The translations under genes and the position numbers were made by a program. A stretch of DNA of 64,000 nucleotides from Rubrobacter marinus (lineage in GTDB: Bacteria > Actinomycetota > Rubrobacteria > Rubrobacterales > Rubrobacteraceae): NCBI RefSeq assembly GCF_011492965.1, contig NZ_CP045122.1, positions 124,001-188,000 of the forward strand. The letters are read 5' to 3'. The notes under the pieces were generated by a model that was not told where the DNA came from, did not search any database, and saw only the letters and a list, made by a program, of their open reading frames with translations. This document shows, piece after piece, positions 26,899 to 36,293 of this stretch; the stretch's first letter is position 1, and the number at the start of each line of letters is the position of its first letter.

Positions 26899-29436
26899 CT
26901 ACCTCCCGCGGCCGTCCTCGACCGCGACGCCGGTCCGTACCTCGCCGGCGCAGCAAGGGTCGTCGCAGGAGGAGGCGGCCGCTTCGGGGCGAGCGGCCGC
27001 CGGGTCGGCGGTCGCCGCGCTCTTCTTCGCGCGCCGCGGCGAGTCCGCGGCGCGGGCGCCTTTCCCCCGGAAGAGCCTCAGGCTGTTCGCGGTCACGCCG
27101 ACGGAGGAGACGGCGTCCTCGAGCACCGCGAGCCACAGCGGCACCAGCCCGACGGGGGCGAGCACGGTGAAGATGCCGTTGAGGAGGATCGAGACGAAGA
27201 TGTTCTGCTTTATGGTCCTGTCCGCGGAGCGCGAGAGCCTCACCGCCTCGGCGAGCTTGAGGAGGTCGTCGGACATGAGCGCCACGTCCGCGGCCTCCAG
27301 CGCCACGTCCGCGCCGGCCGCGCCCATGGCGAAGCTCACGTCGGCGGCGGCCAAAGCCGGGGCGTCGTTTATGCCGTCGCCGACCATGCCGACCGCGCGC
27401 TTCTTGCCGCTCGCACCCTCGCGGGCGACGGCCTCGCGCACCGCCTCGACCTTGTCCTCCGGCAACAGCCGCGCCCGGTAGTCGATGCCGAGCCTGCGGG
27501 CGATGCGTCGCGCGGGGGCCTCGGCGTCTCCGGTGAGCATGACGAGGTCCTCCACCCCGACCTCCCTCAGGGACCGCAGGGCGGCCTCGGCGTCGGGCCT
27601 TATGGAGTCGGCGAGGCCGAAGACGGCGATCGGCCCGTCCTTTGTGCCGAGGATCACCGGCGTCTGGCCGGCCTCTTCCACGTCCCCGAGCGCTGCGGCG
27701 GCGTCGTCGAGCGGCACGCCGCGCTCGTCGAAGAGGCGGGGGCTCCCGACGAGGAAGCGCTTACCCCCGATCTCGCCCTCCGCCCCCCGGCCCGCTATCG
27801 AGCGGAAACCCTTCACCTCCGGAAGCTCCCTGCCTTCGGCGGCGGAGAGGATGGCGTGCGCCAGCGGGTGCTCGGAGCGACGCTCCAGCGCCCCGGCGAG
27901 GCCGAGCGCCTCGGCCTCGCCGGCCTCGCCGACGGCGATCACGTGCTCCACCACGGGCCGTCCCTCGGTGAGGGTGCCGGTCTTGTCGAAGAAGAGGGTC
28001 TTCAGCCTGCCCGTCGCCTCCAGTGCCTCGCCGCCCTTGATGAGGACGCCGCGCCTGGAGGCAGCCCCGATCCCGGAGACCACCGAGACCGGCGTCGAGA
28101 TCACCAGGGCGCACGGGCAGGCGACGATGAGGAGCACCAAAGCCCGGTAGAACCAGGTCGCGAACTCCCCCCCGAAGAGAAGCGGCGGCACGGCCGCGAC
28201 GGCGACCGCGGCGGCGATCACCACGGGGGTGTAGATCCGGGAGAAGCGTTCAACGAACTGCTCGATCGGGGCCTTCGTGCCCTGAGCCTCCTCGACCATG
28301 CGCGTGATCTTCTGCAGCGTGGACTCCCCGGCCTCCCTGCTCACCCGCACCAGGAGGCCGCCGGAGCCGTTGAGGCTGCCGGAGAAGACCTCCTCGCCGA
28401 TCCCCTTCTCCGCAGGGGTGCTCTCCCCGGTCACCGGCGACTCGTCGAGCGCCGAAGAACCCTCGACTACCTCCCCGTCCACCGCGACCCGCTCGCCGGG
28501 TCGCACGATCATGGTGTCCCCGACCCGCACCTCTTCCACTGCCAACAGGACCTCCCCGCCGTCCCTGCGCACCAGCACCTCGTCGGGGGCGAGGCGGGCC
28601 AGCGCCCGCACCGCGCCGCGGGTCCGGTCCACAGCGTAAACCTGCAGGGCGTTGCTCAGGGCGAAGAGGACCACGACCAGGGCCGCCTCGCCCCAGGCGC
28701 CGATAAGAGCGGCCCCGACGACCGCCACGCTCATCAGCACGTTGATGTCCGCGTTCCTCGCCCTTACCGAGGAGAGCGCCGCCCGGAAGATCGGCAATCC
28801 CCCGACCGCGATCGCGGCCGCATAGGCGCCGGAGCTGGCCCATCCCGGCAACCCGAGAAGCCACAGCACCGCGCCCAGCGCGAACAAGAGCCCGCCGGCG
28901 AGCGTTAACAGCACCCTCGGCTGTCGCCAGAAGGAGGCGTGCTCCGCCTCCCCGGGGCGCTCCACGCCGTAGCCCGCCTTCTCCACCGCCCTCTCTATCT
29001 CCGCGGGCTCCACGCCGGGGTCGTGCCGGGCGTCGAGGCGGCCTGCGGCGAAGTTGACGGTCGCCTTGTACACGCCCGGAAGCTGCCCGACCCTCTTCTC
29101 CACGGTCGCCGCGCAGCTCGCGCAGTCCATCCCGGTGACACGCACCACCGTGCGCTCGGCGTTCGTGCTTACGGGTCCGGCGTCGTCGCGCCGCGGCCCG
29201 AGCGGGACCACGACGGGAGCGGACGCGTCCCCGCCGGAGGGCGCGCAGCACCCGTCGGTGCAGCCGGAGCCGTCCTGGGGCCGCCGGGCCGGGGACTCGA
29301 CCCGCGACGTGGTGCCTTCGGCGTTCTCACCGGCGGGAGCGCAGCATCCGTCAGTGCAGCCAGGGTCGACGGGTTGCTCGGGAGTCCCGTTCGGTCCCTG
29401 GTCCGGCTGGAAAACGGGGAGTTGCCTCTTCTTCAC
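26899..29436 (-). CDS. cadA: P1B-2-type Zn/Cd/Pb ATPase (CadA/ZntA-like) with extra Cys motifs
   Basis: An 845-residue exporter. Before the metal-binding HMA domain (GMDCASCAATVEKRV, about residue 99) there are two copies of a G-C-T-D-G-C-C-A-P motif (residues 26-34 and 58-66), and the C-terminus adds SSCDDPCCAG. The core has the CPC motif (IVACPCALVISTP), TGES, DKTGTLTEG, SEHPLA, GDGINDAP and the conserved Asp of the last helices (LAVLEDAVSSV), typical of Zn/Cd/Pb pumps. Its ATG overlaps the end of the cadC-like repressor gene by four bases, so the pair is one operon under metal control. Confidence 0.92.
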   Translation of the reverse strand: MKKRQLPVFQPDQGPNGTPEQPVDPGCTDGCCAPAGENAEGTTSRVESPARRPQDGSGCTDGCCAPSGGDASAPVVVPLGPRRDDAGPVSTNAERTVVRVTGMDCASCAATVEKRVGQLPGVYKATVNFAAGRLDARHDPGVEPAEIERAVEKAGYGVERPGEAEHASFWRQPRVLLTLAGGLLFALGAVLWLLGLPGWASSGAYAAAIAVGGLPIFRAALSSVRARNADINVLMSVAVVGAALIGAWGEAALVVVLFALSNALQVYAVDRTRGAVRALARLAPDEVLVRRDGGEVLLAVEEVRVGDTMIVRPGERVAVDGEVVEGSSALDESPVTGESTPAEKGIGEEVFSGSLNGSGGLLVRVSREAGESTLQKITRMVEEAQGTKAPIEQFVERFSRIYTPVVIAAAVAVAAVPPLLFGGEFATWFYRALVLLIVACPCALVISTPVSVVSGIGAASRRGVLIKGGEALEATGRLKTLFFDKTGTLTEGRPVVEHVIAVGEAGEAEALGLAGALERRSEHPLAHAILSAAEGRELPEVKGFRSIAGRGAEGEIGGKRFLVGSPRLFDERGVPLDDAAAALGDVEEAGQTPVILGTKDGPIAVFGLADSIRPDAEAALRSLREVGVEDLVMLTGDAEAPARRIARRLGIDYRARLLPEDKVEAVREAVAREGASGKKRAVGMVGDGINDAPALAAADVSFAMGAAGADVALEAADVALMSDDLLKLAEAVRLSRSADRTIKQNIFVSILLNGIFTVLAPVGLVPLWLAVLEDAVSSVGVTANSLRLFRGKGARAADSPRRAKKSAATADPAAARPEAAASSCDDPCCAGEVRTGVAVEDGRGR

Positions 29437-29810
29437 GCGCGGACCTCCGCGTCCCGCGAGACCCCCGCCGATTCCTCAAGCACGGCGGATAACAGCGAGC
29501 GCCCCGCGTCCGTCAGGGAGTACATCACCAGCTTGCCGTCCCTCCTCGAGCGGACTAGGCCGTGCGACCTCAAGACCCTGAGGTGATGGGACACAAGGTT
29601 CTGAGAACGCTCGGAGATCCAGGCCAGATCGCAAACGCAGAACTCCCCGCCCTCCCTCAGCGCGGCTGCCAACGTGAGCCGCGTCGGGTCGGCCAGGGCC
29701 CGAGCGCGCTCGGCGGCCCCCCGGGCGGTCTCCTCCTCGAGGAGCTTTTCGCGAATGCCCTCCGCGCGGGGAGCATCCAGGCAGAGAAGGTCGCAGTGAT
29801 CGTTCGTCAT
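29433..29810 (-). CDS. cadC: CadC-type ArsR repressor sensing Cd/Pb/Zn
   Basis: A 125-residue winged-helix repressor with both halves of the CadC metal site: an N-terminal HCDLLCLD Cys pair and EFCVCDLAW in the alpha-4 helix. The DNA-binding part reads SQNLVSHHLRVLRSHGLVRSRRDGK. Soft metals (Cd, Pb, Bi) and Zn bound to these Cys residues release the protein from its operator. It overlaps the P1B-2 ATPase start by four bases. The ATG follows GGAG, and TACAAT/TATACT -10-like boxes lie at 29832-29842 on the minus strand, in an A/T-rich stretch that probably includes the operator. Confidence 0.92.
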   Translation of the reverse strand: MTNDHCDLLCLDAPRAEGIREKLLEEETARGAAERARALADPTRLTLAAALREGGEFCVCDLAWISERSQNLVSHHLRVLRSHGLVRSRRDGKLVMYSLTDAGRSLLSAVLEESAGVSRDAEVRA

Positions 29811-30052
29811 ATCAACACTCCAACATTCATTAGTATATTGTAGTCTAGTTTAGCAGGCCCTCGTGTCCTGCGCTCCCTCCACGGCGCGCGGAAGCTCGCG
29901 AAGTAGCCTAAGGGTTCGCCCTCCGCGAAGCGCGCCACGATCCCCGACTTCCTCAAGCACGCCACCTACGACGACAACACCCGCTGGCCCCGAGACTTCA
30001 ACCTGAAGGACTACGGGGCCTGCTCGCCCAATAACGCGTGATCAAATTCCGA

Positions 30053-30063
30053 ATAATGTTGCA
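30053..30063. repeat. single copy of the ATAATGTTGCA repeat
   Basis: ATAATGTTGCA occurs here and again at 30162-30172, where it forms the right arm of a perfect palindrome. The two copies are 109 bases apart in the same orientation. Confidence 0.6.
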
Positions 30064-30147
30064 CTATTTGCGCCACCGGCGCGGTGAGTGACCCCCTGAG
30101 GGCCCCGAAAGCGGCTTCCCCTAGCCGAGTGCCCCTCTTGCGCTCGC

Positions 30148-30171
30148 GCAACATTATCACAATAATGTTGC
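30148..30171. repeat. perfect 10-bp inverted repeat upstream of the AlbA_2 gene
   Basis: GCAACATTAT (30148-30157) and ATAATGTTGC (30162-30171) are exact inverted arms around the four bases CACA. The site lies about 53 bases before the start of the AlbA_2 gene and is strikingly A/T-rich for this DNA. It could be an operator or a recombinase core site. A third arm-like copy is at 30053. Confidence 0.65.
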
Positions 30172-30223
30172 ATTGCTGTCGGAAGAAGGATCCGGGGCCG
30201 TGGGTAGGGGAGGAGGTGCACGT

Positions 30224-31412
30224 TTGTCGTTGAGGTTCGTACCGGTGGACGGGATCGAGGAGGGCCACCTCGTGGGCCTGGTCGAGGCCGGGTGGCCGAG
30301 GGGCGGGAGATCGACTACAAGCTTACGCTACCGGGGGGTCGGACGCGGACACGAGGGAGTTCCTCGCCGATGTCTCGTCGTTCGCCAACGCCGGCGGCGG
30401 CGACGTCGTCTTCGGGGTCGACGAAGCAGAGGGCACGCCCACCGGTGTACCGGGCCTCGACGAAGACCTCGACGCCGCCGTCCTGAGGCTGGAGGGCTCG
30501 ATACGCGACGGCGTGGAGCCGCGCATCCAGGGCATCCGCTCGCGGGCGGTACCGCTCGCAGGCGGGAGGAGCGCGCTCGTGCTTCGGATCCCGAGGAGCT
30601 TCTCAAGGCCGCACGTCGTCGTCTTCAAGAACTGGTCCAGGTTCTTCACCCGGAGCTCGAACGGCAAGCACCAGATGGACGTCGACGAGGTGCGGGCCGC
30701 CTTCCTCGGCTCGGAGGCCATCGCGGAGCGGGTCCGGGCGTTCAGGGCCGACCGGCTCGGGCGCATAGTGTCGGGCGAGGGCTCGGCGACGCTCGAGGGA
30801 AGCGCGCGGGCGGTGCTGCACGTCGTGCCGCTCTCGGCCTTCGACTCGCCCCCGCCGTTCGTCGATCTCCAGACGGAGTACGCCCTGCGGCTGCTGCGGC
30901 CCCCCGGCCACGGCCGATCGCCCCGGTACAACTTCGACGGCCTCGTGAGCGAGGGGCGTTACCCTGGCAGGGGCATCGGAAGCTACGCCCAGCTCTTCCG
31001 GACCGGCGCCGTCGAGGCGGTCGATGCCACACCCTTCGACGACGAATACAACAGGTCGGTCATCGTCGCGCACCAGCTCGAGGAGACCACGGTCGAGGCG
31101 CTGAAGCGTTACCTCAGGCTCCAGCGCGAACTCGACGTTTCGTCCCCCGTCGTGGTGATGCTCGGCTTGGTGGGCGTGAGGGGCTACGAGATTCCGGACG
31201 GAGGCGGCACCTCGAGTTACATCCGCCCCGTGGACAGGGATGACCTCATCGTCCCCGAGGCCCTTCTGGAGGCCGGGCCGAGTTCGGGAGAAGGGGAGGT
31301 CGGGCTCGCGTTGAAGCGGATGTTCGACGCGGTGTGGAACGCCTGCGGCTACGCGGAGTCGCCCAACTTCTACGATGACGGGCGATGGACCCGGCACGCC
31401 CGGGGTTGGTAG
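30224..31412 (+). pseudogene. AlbA_2 (Schlafen-like) domain protein, two frameshifts as sequenced
   Basis: Reconstructed as about 396 residues. The TTG start has GGAGGAGG at seven bases. The AlbA_2 domain spans EGREIDYKLTLPGG, SDADTREFLADVSSFANAGG, DVVFGVDEAEGTPTG and AVLRLEGSIRDGVEPRIQGI; it is reached after adding one G near 30292 and one G to a GGGGGG run near 30338. From there the frame is open to 31412, through FFTRSSNGKHQMDVDEVRAAF (typical family end of the domain) and a long C-terminal region with no clear match. AlbA_2 proteins are putative nucleic-acid or ATP-binding proteins, often found in islands and near defence genes. It overlaps the recombinase gene that follows. Confidence 0.78.
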
Positions 31413-32491
31413 CGGTGGGTTCGGGACCGATCCCGCCGGACCGCAGAGCGGGTCTCGCCGAGACCGGCCCCGAGGAGCGGGCGCGATACCTCGGCGAGGC
31501 GGTGGAGTTTTTTCTGTGGTCCAAGGGCGCCGGGGGCCGCAGCGATAAGACGCTGGCCGACTACCGCACCAAGCTCGAGGCCTTCAAGCGCTGGGCCGCC
31601 GACGGGGAGGGCGACGTCCCCCTACTATATATAGACGCCCGCAAGCTCGAGTCGTACCTCATCCACCTCAAGGAGCGCGGCGTGCCCCGGGCGGACGGCG
31701 GGGAGCCCAAGCCCCTCTCGGACTCCTCCCGCAAGGCCCACCTCGCGGTCCTGAGGAGCTTCTTCTCCCACCGCACCGCCCGCTTCGGCAGCGCCAACCC
31801 CGCAGCAGCCCTTAACGACGTGCGCTTCCGCAGGCGCGCCCCGAAGAGGACGTACCTCACGGAGAGGGAGGCCGGCCGCCTGCTCGCCGCCGCCGAGCGC
31901 GAGGCGAAGGAGGCAAAGGAGGCGGCGACGAGCGCCGGGGACGCGCGGGCGAGGCGCGCCGCCGAGGCGAGGCGCCTTCGGGCCTTGAGGGACCACGCGG
32001 CGATCTCGGCGATGCTGTACGCGGGCCTGAGGATCGAGGAGGCGGCCGGCCTCATGCGCAAGGACCTCCGCTTCGACGAGCGCGGGGACGACGAGGTCCT
32101 CGTCAGGGGCAAGGGCGGCAAGGAGCGGCGCGTGCCGATGCACCCCAAGCTTCGGGCGAGCCTCAAGCGGCTCGTCTCGGCGCTCGGACCCGAAGGCGCC
32201 GCGGGGGACGGGCCCCTATTTCGGAACGACCGCGGCGGCAGGATCACGGAGTCTTCGGTCAGGCGCAGGCTCTACCGCTACGTCAGGGAGTCCAGGCTGA
32301 GGAAGGACGACCTTACCCCCCACGACCTCAGGCGCACCTTCGCCACCTGGTACCTGGCCGAGAACCCCGAAGGGCTTCGCGACCTGGCCGAGCTCCTCGG
32401 CCACTCGGACCTCACGCAGGTGATGAAGTACGCCCTTTCCGACGAGAAGCGGGCCCGCGCCGGCGTCCGGAGGATAGGGGAGGGCGGCTGA
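31385..32491 (+). CDS. tyrosine recombinase (phage integrase family)
   Basis: A 368-residue XerC/D-like site-specific recombinase. An N-terminal SAM-like domain (about 28-135, KTLADYRTKLEAFKRWA) precedes the catalytic domain with the Arg in AMLYAGLRIEEAAGL, Lys in VRGKGGKERRVPMHP, the HxxR box LTPHDLRRTFATW, the second His in LLGHSDLTQVMKYAL and the nucleophile Tyr in that same segment. An insertion rich in Glu/Ala/Lys (EREAKEAKEAATSAG) lengthens the catalytic domain. It overlaps the AlbA_2 gene by 28 bases and probably integrates or resolves the element. No attachment site could be recognised. Confidence 0.88.
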   Translation: MDPARPGLVAVGSGPIPPDRRAGLAETGPEERARYLGEAVEFFLWSKGAGGRSDKTLADYRTKLEAFKRWAADGEGDVPLLYIDARKLESYLIHLKERGVPRADGGEPKPLSDSSRKAHLAVLRSFFSHRTARFGSANPAAALNDVRFRRRAPKRTYLTEREAGRLLAAAEREAKEAKEAATSAGDARARRAAEARRLRALRDHAAISAMLYAGLRIEEAAGLMRKDLRFDERGDDEVLVRGKGGKERRVPMHPKLRASLKRLVSALGPEGAAGDGPLFRNDRGGRITESSVRRRLYRYVRESRLRKDDLTPHDLRRTFATWYLAENPEGLRDLAELLGHSDLTQVMKYALSDEKRARAGVRRIGEGG

Positions 32492-33070
32492 GCGCGACCC
32501 CACCGGTCCCGTTGGAGTAAAGCTCGTGGGGGACGACCGAGTGCCGACGGTACGCTCCAAAGCCCGGCGCGGCCACCGCCTCCAGTGTAGCGCGGCCTTC
32601 AGTTACCCCGAGTGCAAGGGCGGACCGCGCGAACAAGTCGGTGAACGAAGGTTTCGGTTACCTGCCCGGGCGGTTGGGCTATTCATGAGTCACGAGTGCC
32701 AGCCTCGTGAACCTCAGCAAGTCCCCCTGGGCGGCTACGGGGGAGTCGGACGCAACGGGTACCACGGGGTTACGGTAACGGAACCGCTGCCAACTCCTAC
32801 CTCGCTCCTGAGCGCTTCCGTGATCACGACCGTTCTGTTTTGCGGGTCAGCGGGTACGGCGCCCTGCGGTCGATCGGGTCCCTCGGTCCTTGCGAGACGT
32901 CGCAGTGGCCGGCGTCACCGCAACACCCTCCGTGTCCGAAGATGTAAAAGAACCCGCGTAACCCGACGCCCCTTCCTTCGGCGTCGGTGCGGCCTCCACG
33001 CCCGTTACAAGACCCGTCCGTGCAGCGGCCTGTCCGGGGCCGCGGGGTCCTCCCAGAGGCTCGCTGGCCA
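32492..33070. other. intergenic region after recombinase and nrdJ (convergent ends)
   Basis: About 580 bases between the ends of convergent genes. It includes a terminator-like hairpin at 32963-32987. Plus-strand codons at about 32590-32625 read QCSAAFSYPECKGG, which recalls a topoisomerase zinc finger, but the surrounding frame is not coding-like. No gene called. Confidence 0.4.
32963..32987 (-). terminator. terminator hairpin after nrdJ
   Basis: CCGACGCC and GGCGTCGG form a perfect eight-pair stem around a nine-base loop, 84 bases past the nrdJ stop. On the minus strand a TTCTTTT stretch follows about 12 bases later, consistent with a terminator. Confidence 0.55.
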
Positions 33071-35374
33071 TCACGAGCACTTCGAGTAGCCGCACGCGTT
33101 GCACTTCTGGCACCCCTCGAGGTGGGCGAGCTCGCCTCCGCAGTCCGGGCAGGCCCCGACGATGGGGAGCATCGGTTCCTCGGGGAGGGGTTCCTCCCCG
33201 GCGAAGAGGTAGTGCTCGGCGAAAGCCTTCGCCACCCCGTCGGGGACGGAGAGGACCGCGTTCGGGCCGAAGCCGGCCGGGTGCCCGTCCTGGATGCCGC
33301 GAAGTTGCTTGACGATCTCGGCCGGGGGGGCACCGTGGGTCTCGGCGAGGGAGATCATGCGCCCCAGGGCGTCCGAGAACGCCGACGCCGTCCCTCCGGG
33401 CTTGCCGAGGATCACGAAGCACTCCCTGGGGCCGAACTCGTCGTCGTTCATCGTCACGTACATTGGCCCGTGTCCCGTGCTCATCTTCTTCGTGACCCCG
33501 GTCAGGGTCGCGGGGCGACCGTTGCGCGCCTCGGCGAGCGTGGGCGCTGGGTTCGTCGTGGGAGTCGGCTCGGCGACGGACGAGCTTTCGCCTCTCATAG
33601 CGCCCGTGGAGAGAACCTGGGCGTCGCGGGAGCCGTCGCGGTAGACCGCAATCCCCTTGCAGCCCGTCTCGTAGGCAAGCTTGTAGGCGTCCTCGACGTC
33701 CGCCGGGGCGGCGTCGTGGGGCAGGTTGATCGTCTTGGAGATCCCCATCGAGGTGTGCTTCTGGAAGGCGGCTTGCATGCTCACGTGGAACTCGGGGCTT
33801 ATGTCCTGGGCCGTGACCCAAACGCGGCGGACGTCCTCCGGGACGTCGGGGAAGGTGTTTTGATCCCGAACCGAGCCGTGCTTCGCCACCCCGTTCATCA
33901 GGTCCTCGGAGAAGAAGCCCCTCTCCTTGGCGACCCGGACGAACTCGGGGTTCACGTCGGGCATCTCCATACCGGCCTGGTGGCGCGTGAACGCGACGGC
34001 GAACAGGGGCTCGATGCCGCCCGAGCAGCCGGCGATGATGGAGATGGTCCCGGTCGGCGCGATCGTGGTGACGGTCGCGTTGCGCACCCGGTCGCCGCGT
34101 TCCTCGTGGAGGGAGCCCCGGAAGTGGGGCATCACACCGCGCTCCTCGGCGAGGGCCCGGCTCGCCTCCCACGCCTCGTCGTCGACGAACTTCATCACCC
34201 CTTCGGCGAACGCGATCCCTTCCTCGGAGTCGTAGGGGAGGCCGAGCTTTATGAGGACGTCGGCGAAGCCCATCACCCCGAGCCCGATACGCCTGTTCCC
34301 CTTGCTCATCTCCTCGATTTCGGGCAGGGGGTAGCGGTTCACCTCCACGACGTCGTCCAGAAAACGCACGGCCACCCGGACGGCGTCCGCGAGGGAGTCC
34401 CAGTAGACGATCGGTCGTCCGGTCTCGTCCCCGCCGACGAAGCGCTCGAGGTTGATGGAGCCGAGGTTGCACGAGTCGTAGGCGGGGAGGTGGGCCTCGC
34501 TGCAAGGATTCGTGCTTTCTATTTCACACTGCGGCGTCGGGTTGTGGTCGTTGATCCTGTCTATGAACACCACGCCCGGTTCGCCGTTGCGGTGCGCCCC
34601 CTCGACGATCTTCGCGAAGAGGTCGCGGGCGCGGATGGTCCTGGCAACCTCGCCGTTCCTGGGGTTGACGAGGTCGAAGTCCCCATCGACCTCGACGGCC
34701 TCCATGAAGGCGTCGGTGATCGCGACGGAGATGTTGAAGTTGTTGACCTTGTCGTTGTCGTTCTTGCAGGTGATGAACTCCTCGATGTCCGGGTGGTCCA
34801 CCCTGAGGATGCCCATGTTCGCCCCGCGACGGGTTCCGCCCTGCTTTACGTGCTCGGTCGAGGAGTCGAAGACGGCCATAAAGGAGACCGGCCCGCTCGA
34901 TACGCCCATCGTGCTCTTCACGAAGTCGTTCTTGGGCCTGAGGCGCGAGAACCCGAAGCCCGTGCCGCCGCCGGACTTGTGGATGACGGCCTGGTGCTTG
35001 AGGGTGTCGTAGATGCCGTCGATGGAGTCCTCGACCGGCAGGACGAAGCACGCAGAGAGCTGCTGGAGCTCGCGCCCGGCGTTCATGAGGGTCGGCGAGT
35101 TCGGCATGAACTTCCGGGACGTCATGAGCTCCAGGAAGCGCACGCGCCAGTACGCGACGCGGGTCTCCCGGTCCGTCTCCGTGGCGCCGTCGCCCAGGGG
35201 ATGCGGGAATAGGCGTTCGGCCTCGGCGATGTTCGACGCGACGCGCCGGAACATGTCGATGGGCTCCTCGATCGGCTCGCCCCTCTCGTTCTTTTTGAGG
35301 TAACGCTTCCTGAGGACGGCGAGCGCGTTCTCGCTGAGGTCCGGATGCGTGACGTTGCGTTTGCTCGTATCCAT
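33071..35374 (-). CDS. nrdJ: adenosylcobalamin-dependent (class II) ribonucleotide reductase
   Basis: A 767-residue enzyme that makes deoxyribonucleotides from ribonucleotides with coenzyme B12 and without oxygen. Landmarks: [28 protein letters not shown] (first active-site Cys), [33 protein letters not shown] (N-P-C-S-E with radical and partner Cys), [13 protein letters not shown] and [15 protein letters not shown]. The C-terminus carries [25 protein letters not shown], the Cys-rich tail of this NrdJ subtype that hands over electrons. Start is ATG 35374. It stands alone, without an NrdR gene in view. Large plasmids and phages often carry nrd genes, so it may be part of the accessory block. 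Confidence 0.95.
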   Translation of the reverse strand: MDTSKRNVTHPDLSENALAVLRKRYLKKNERGEPIEEPIDMFRRVASNIAEAERLFPHPLGDGATETDRETRVAYWRVRFLELMTSRKFMPNSPTLMNAGRELQQLSACFVLPVEDSIDGIYDTLKHQAVIHKSGGGTGFGFSRLRPKNDFVKSTMGVSSGPVSFMAVFDSSTEHVKQGGTRRGANMGILRVDHPDIEEFITCKNDNDKVNNFNISVAITDAFMEAVEVDGDFDLVNPRNGEVARTIRARDLFAKIVEGAHRNGEPGVVFIDRINDHNPTPQCEIESTNPCSEAHLPAYDSCNLGSINLERFVGGDETGRPIVYWDSLADAVRVAVRFLDDVVEVNRYPLPEIEEMSKGNRRIGLGVMGFADVLIKLGLPYDSEEGIAFAEGVMKFVDDEAWEASRALAEERGVMPHFRGSLHEERGDRVRNATVTTIAPTGTISIIAGCSGGIEPLFAVAFTRHQAGMEMPDVNPEFVRVAKERGFFSEDLMNGVAKHGSVRDQNTFPDVPEDVRRVWVTAQDISPEFHVSMQAAFQKHTSMGISKTINLPHDAAPADVEDAYKLAYETGCKGIAVYRDGSRDAQVLSTGAMRGESSSVAEPTPTTNPAPTLAEARNGRPATLTGVTKKMSTGHGPMYVTMNDDEFGPRECFVILGKPGGTASAFSDALGRMISLAETHGAPPAEIVKQLRGIQDGHPAGFGPNAVLSVPDGVAKAFAEHYLFAGEEPLPEEPMLPIVGACPDCGGELAHLEGCQKCNACGYSKCS

Positions 35375-35389
35375 CGGCGTCCTTTCGAT

Positions 35390-36217
35390 TCAGTCAAGGT
35401 CGTCGTTCCGGGGGGCGCCGCCACTGCGGGGGCCTCCGTGAAAGGAGGGGTCCCCGCGGCCGCCGGGATCGGGTACGTGCTTCGCGCGCTCGCGGAGACG
35501 ACGCCGCATGAACACGCCCGGGCAGCAAAAGCCGTGCAGGGAGACGGGGAGGTAGACCAACAGACCGACGGCGAGCATCAGGTAGGCCGCCGACGCCACC
35601 AGCGGGAGCACGTACTGGGCGAAGAGCGATCCGAGCGATGCCGGCGGAGCAGACTGCGCGAGGGCGTGAGCCCCGCCAGGGGAGACCAACGCCACCACGA
35701 GACAGGCCATCGACCGCTTGAGGTCGATGAGTAGGCGTTCACCCAAGTAGACCGCGTACCCGACGACCTCAGGAGGAGACAGGTTTTTCGGTGCGTCCCT
35801 GGCCGCCCGCCAAGGCGCTTCCCACAACTTGCGGGAGGAGTTGCGCCCGTGCAGGGTGATGCCGGTTCTTGGGTTCAGGGCGTTGCGGATCCAGAGCCGC
35901 TCCTGCATCCCCTCCTCGGACAGGCAGGAGAACAGCTCCTGACGCTCGGCTTCGAGGTCGGAGAGCTCGGCTTCGATGCCTTCGGCCGTGGCGTCCGTCA
36001 GGGATCGCACCTCTTCGAGGAGGCTCGATCGGCGTTCGGTCTCCGCGGGGGGCGAGACAGGGGCCATGAGCTCCCGCTTCAGGTCCGCCTCGGCGCGGTA
36101 GTGATCCTGGCGCAGACGCGCCAGCAGGCGCTCCCTTTCTTCCAATCGGCCGAGCCGACGCATCAGGACCGCCAACCTCTGGGCGTCGACCATCGCGCTG
36201 CTACGCTCCAGGCTCAA
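35390..36217 (-). CDS. coiled-coil membrane protein, unknown
   Basis: A 275-residue protein starting at GTG/ATG near 36217 (MSLERSSAMVDAQRL; an internal Met is possible). The first 110 residues are charged and helical (LRRLGRLEERERLLARLRQD, EAELSDLEAERQELFS), probably coiled coil. A conserved-looking centre (NALNPRTGITLHGRN, WEAPWRAARDAPKNLSPPE) leads to two membrane segments (RSMACLVVALVSPGGA and LFAQYVLPLVASAAYLMLAVG) and a basic tail. The layout coil, W-x2-P-W...DAP box, two helices also occurs in the next gene upstream, so the two are paralogues. Family not recognised. Confidence 0.65.
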   Translation of the reverse strand: MSLERSSAMVDAQRLAVLMRRLGRLEERERLLARLRQDHYRAEADLKRELMAPVSPPAETERRSSLLEEVRSLTDATAEGIEAELSDLEAERQELFSCLSEEGMQERLWIRNALNPRTGITLHGRNSSRKLWEAPWRAARDAPKNLSPPEVVGYAVYLGERLLIDLKRSMACLVVALVSPGGAHALAQSAPPASLGSLFAQYVLPLVASAAYLMLAVGLLVYLPVSLHGFCCPGVFMRRRLRERAKHVPDPGGRGDPSFHGGPRSGGAPRNDDLD

Positions 36218-36293
36218 CGCACGTCCTCATCACCGATGTTGCCGCCGGTGTGCTCGGTGCGTTCCACTACAGCGTCCGGGTCCTTGACCACCG

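Larger units (their letters stand above)
29811..30223. other. intergenic region with coding remnant and repeats
   Basis: About 410 bases between divergent genes. The plus strand at about 29935-30042 encodes IPDFLKHATYDDNTRWPRDF and a few more residues to a stop, which looks like the tail of a lost gene; I cannot name it. Three copies of ATAATGTTGC-type sequence follow (see repeats). The change from the metal operons to the mobile-type genes happens here, so this may be an element boundary. Confidence 0.4.

Noticed and set aside
30011..30268. An 85-codon minus-strand frame over the inverted repeats.
   Set aside because: No family resemblance, no ribosome site, and it overlaps the start of the AlbA_2 gene.
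32526..32700. Possible zinc-finger remnant (SYPECKGG) of a topoisomerase.
   Set aside because: Only a few residues match and the flanking frame is not coding-like.
32987..35212. Long plus-strand open frame (741 codons) opposite nrdJ.
   Set aside because: It is the antisense of a clear NrdJ gene; its composition (Val/Asp/Gly/Arg-rich) is that of a high-GC shadow.
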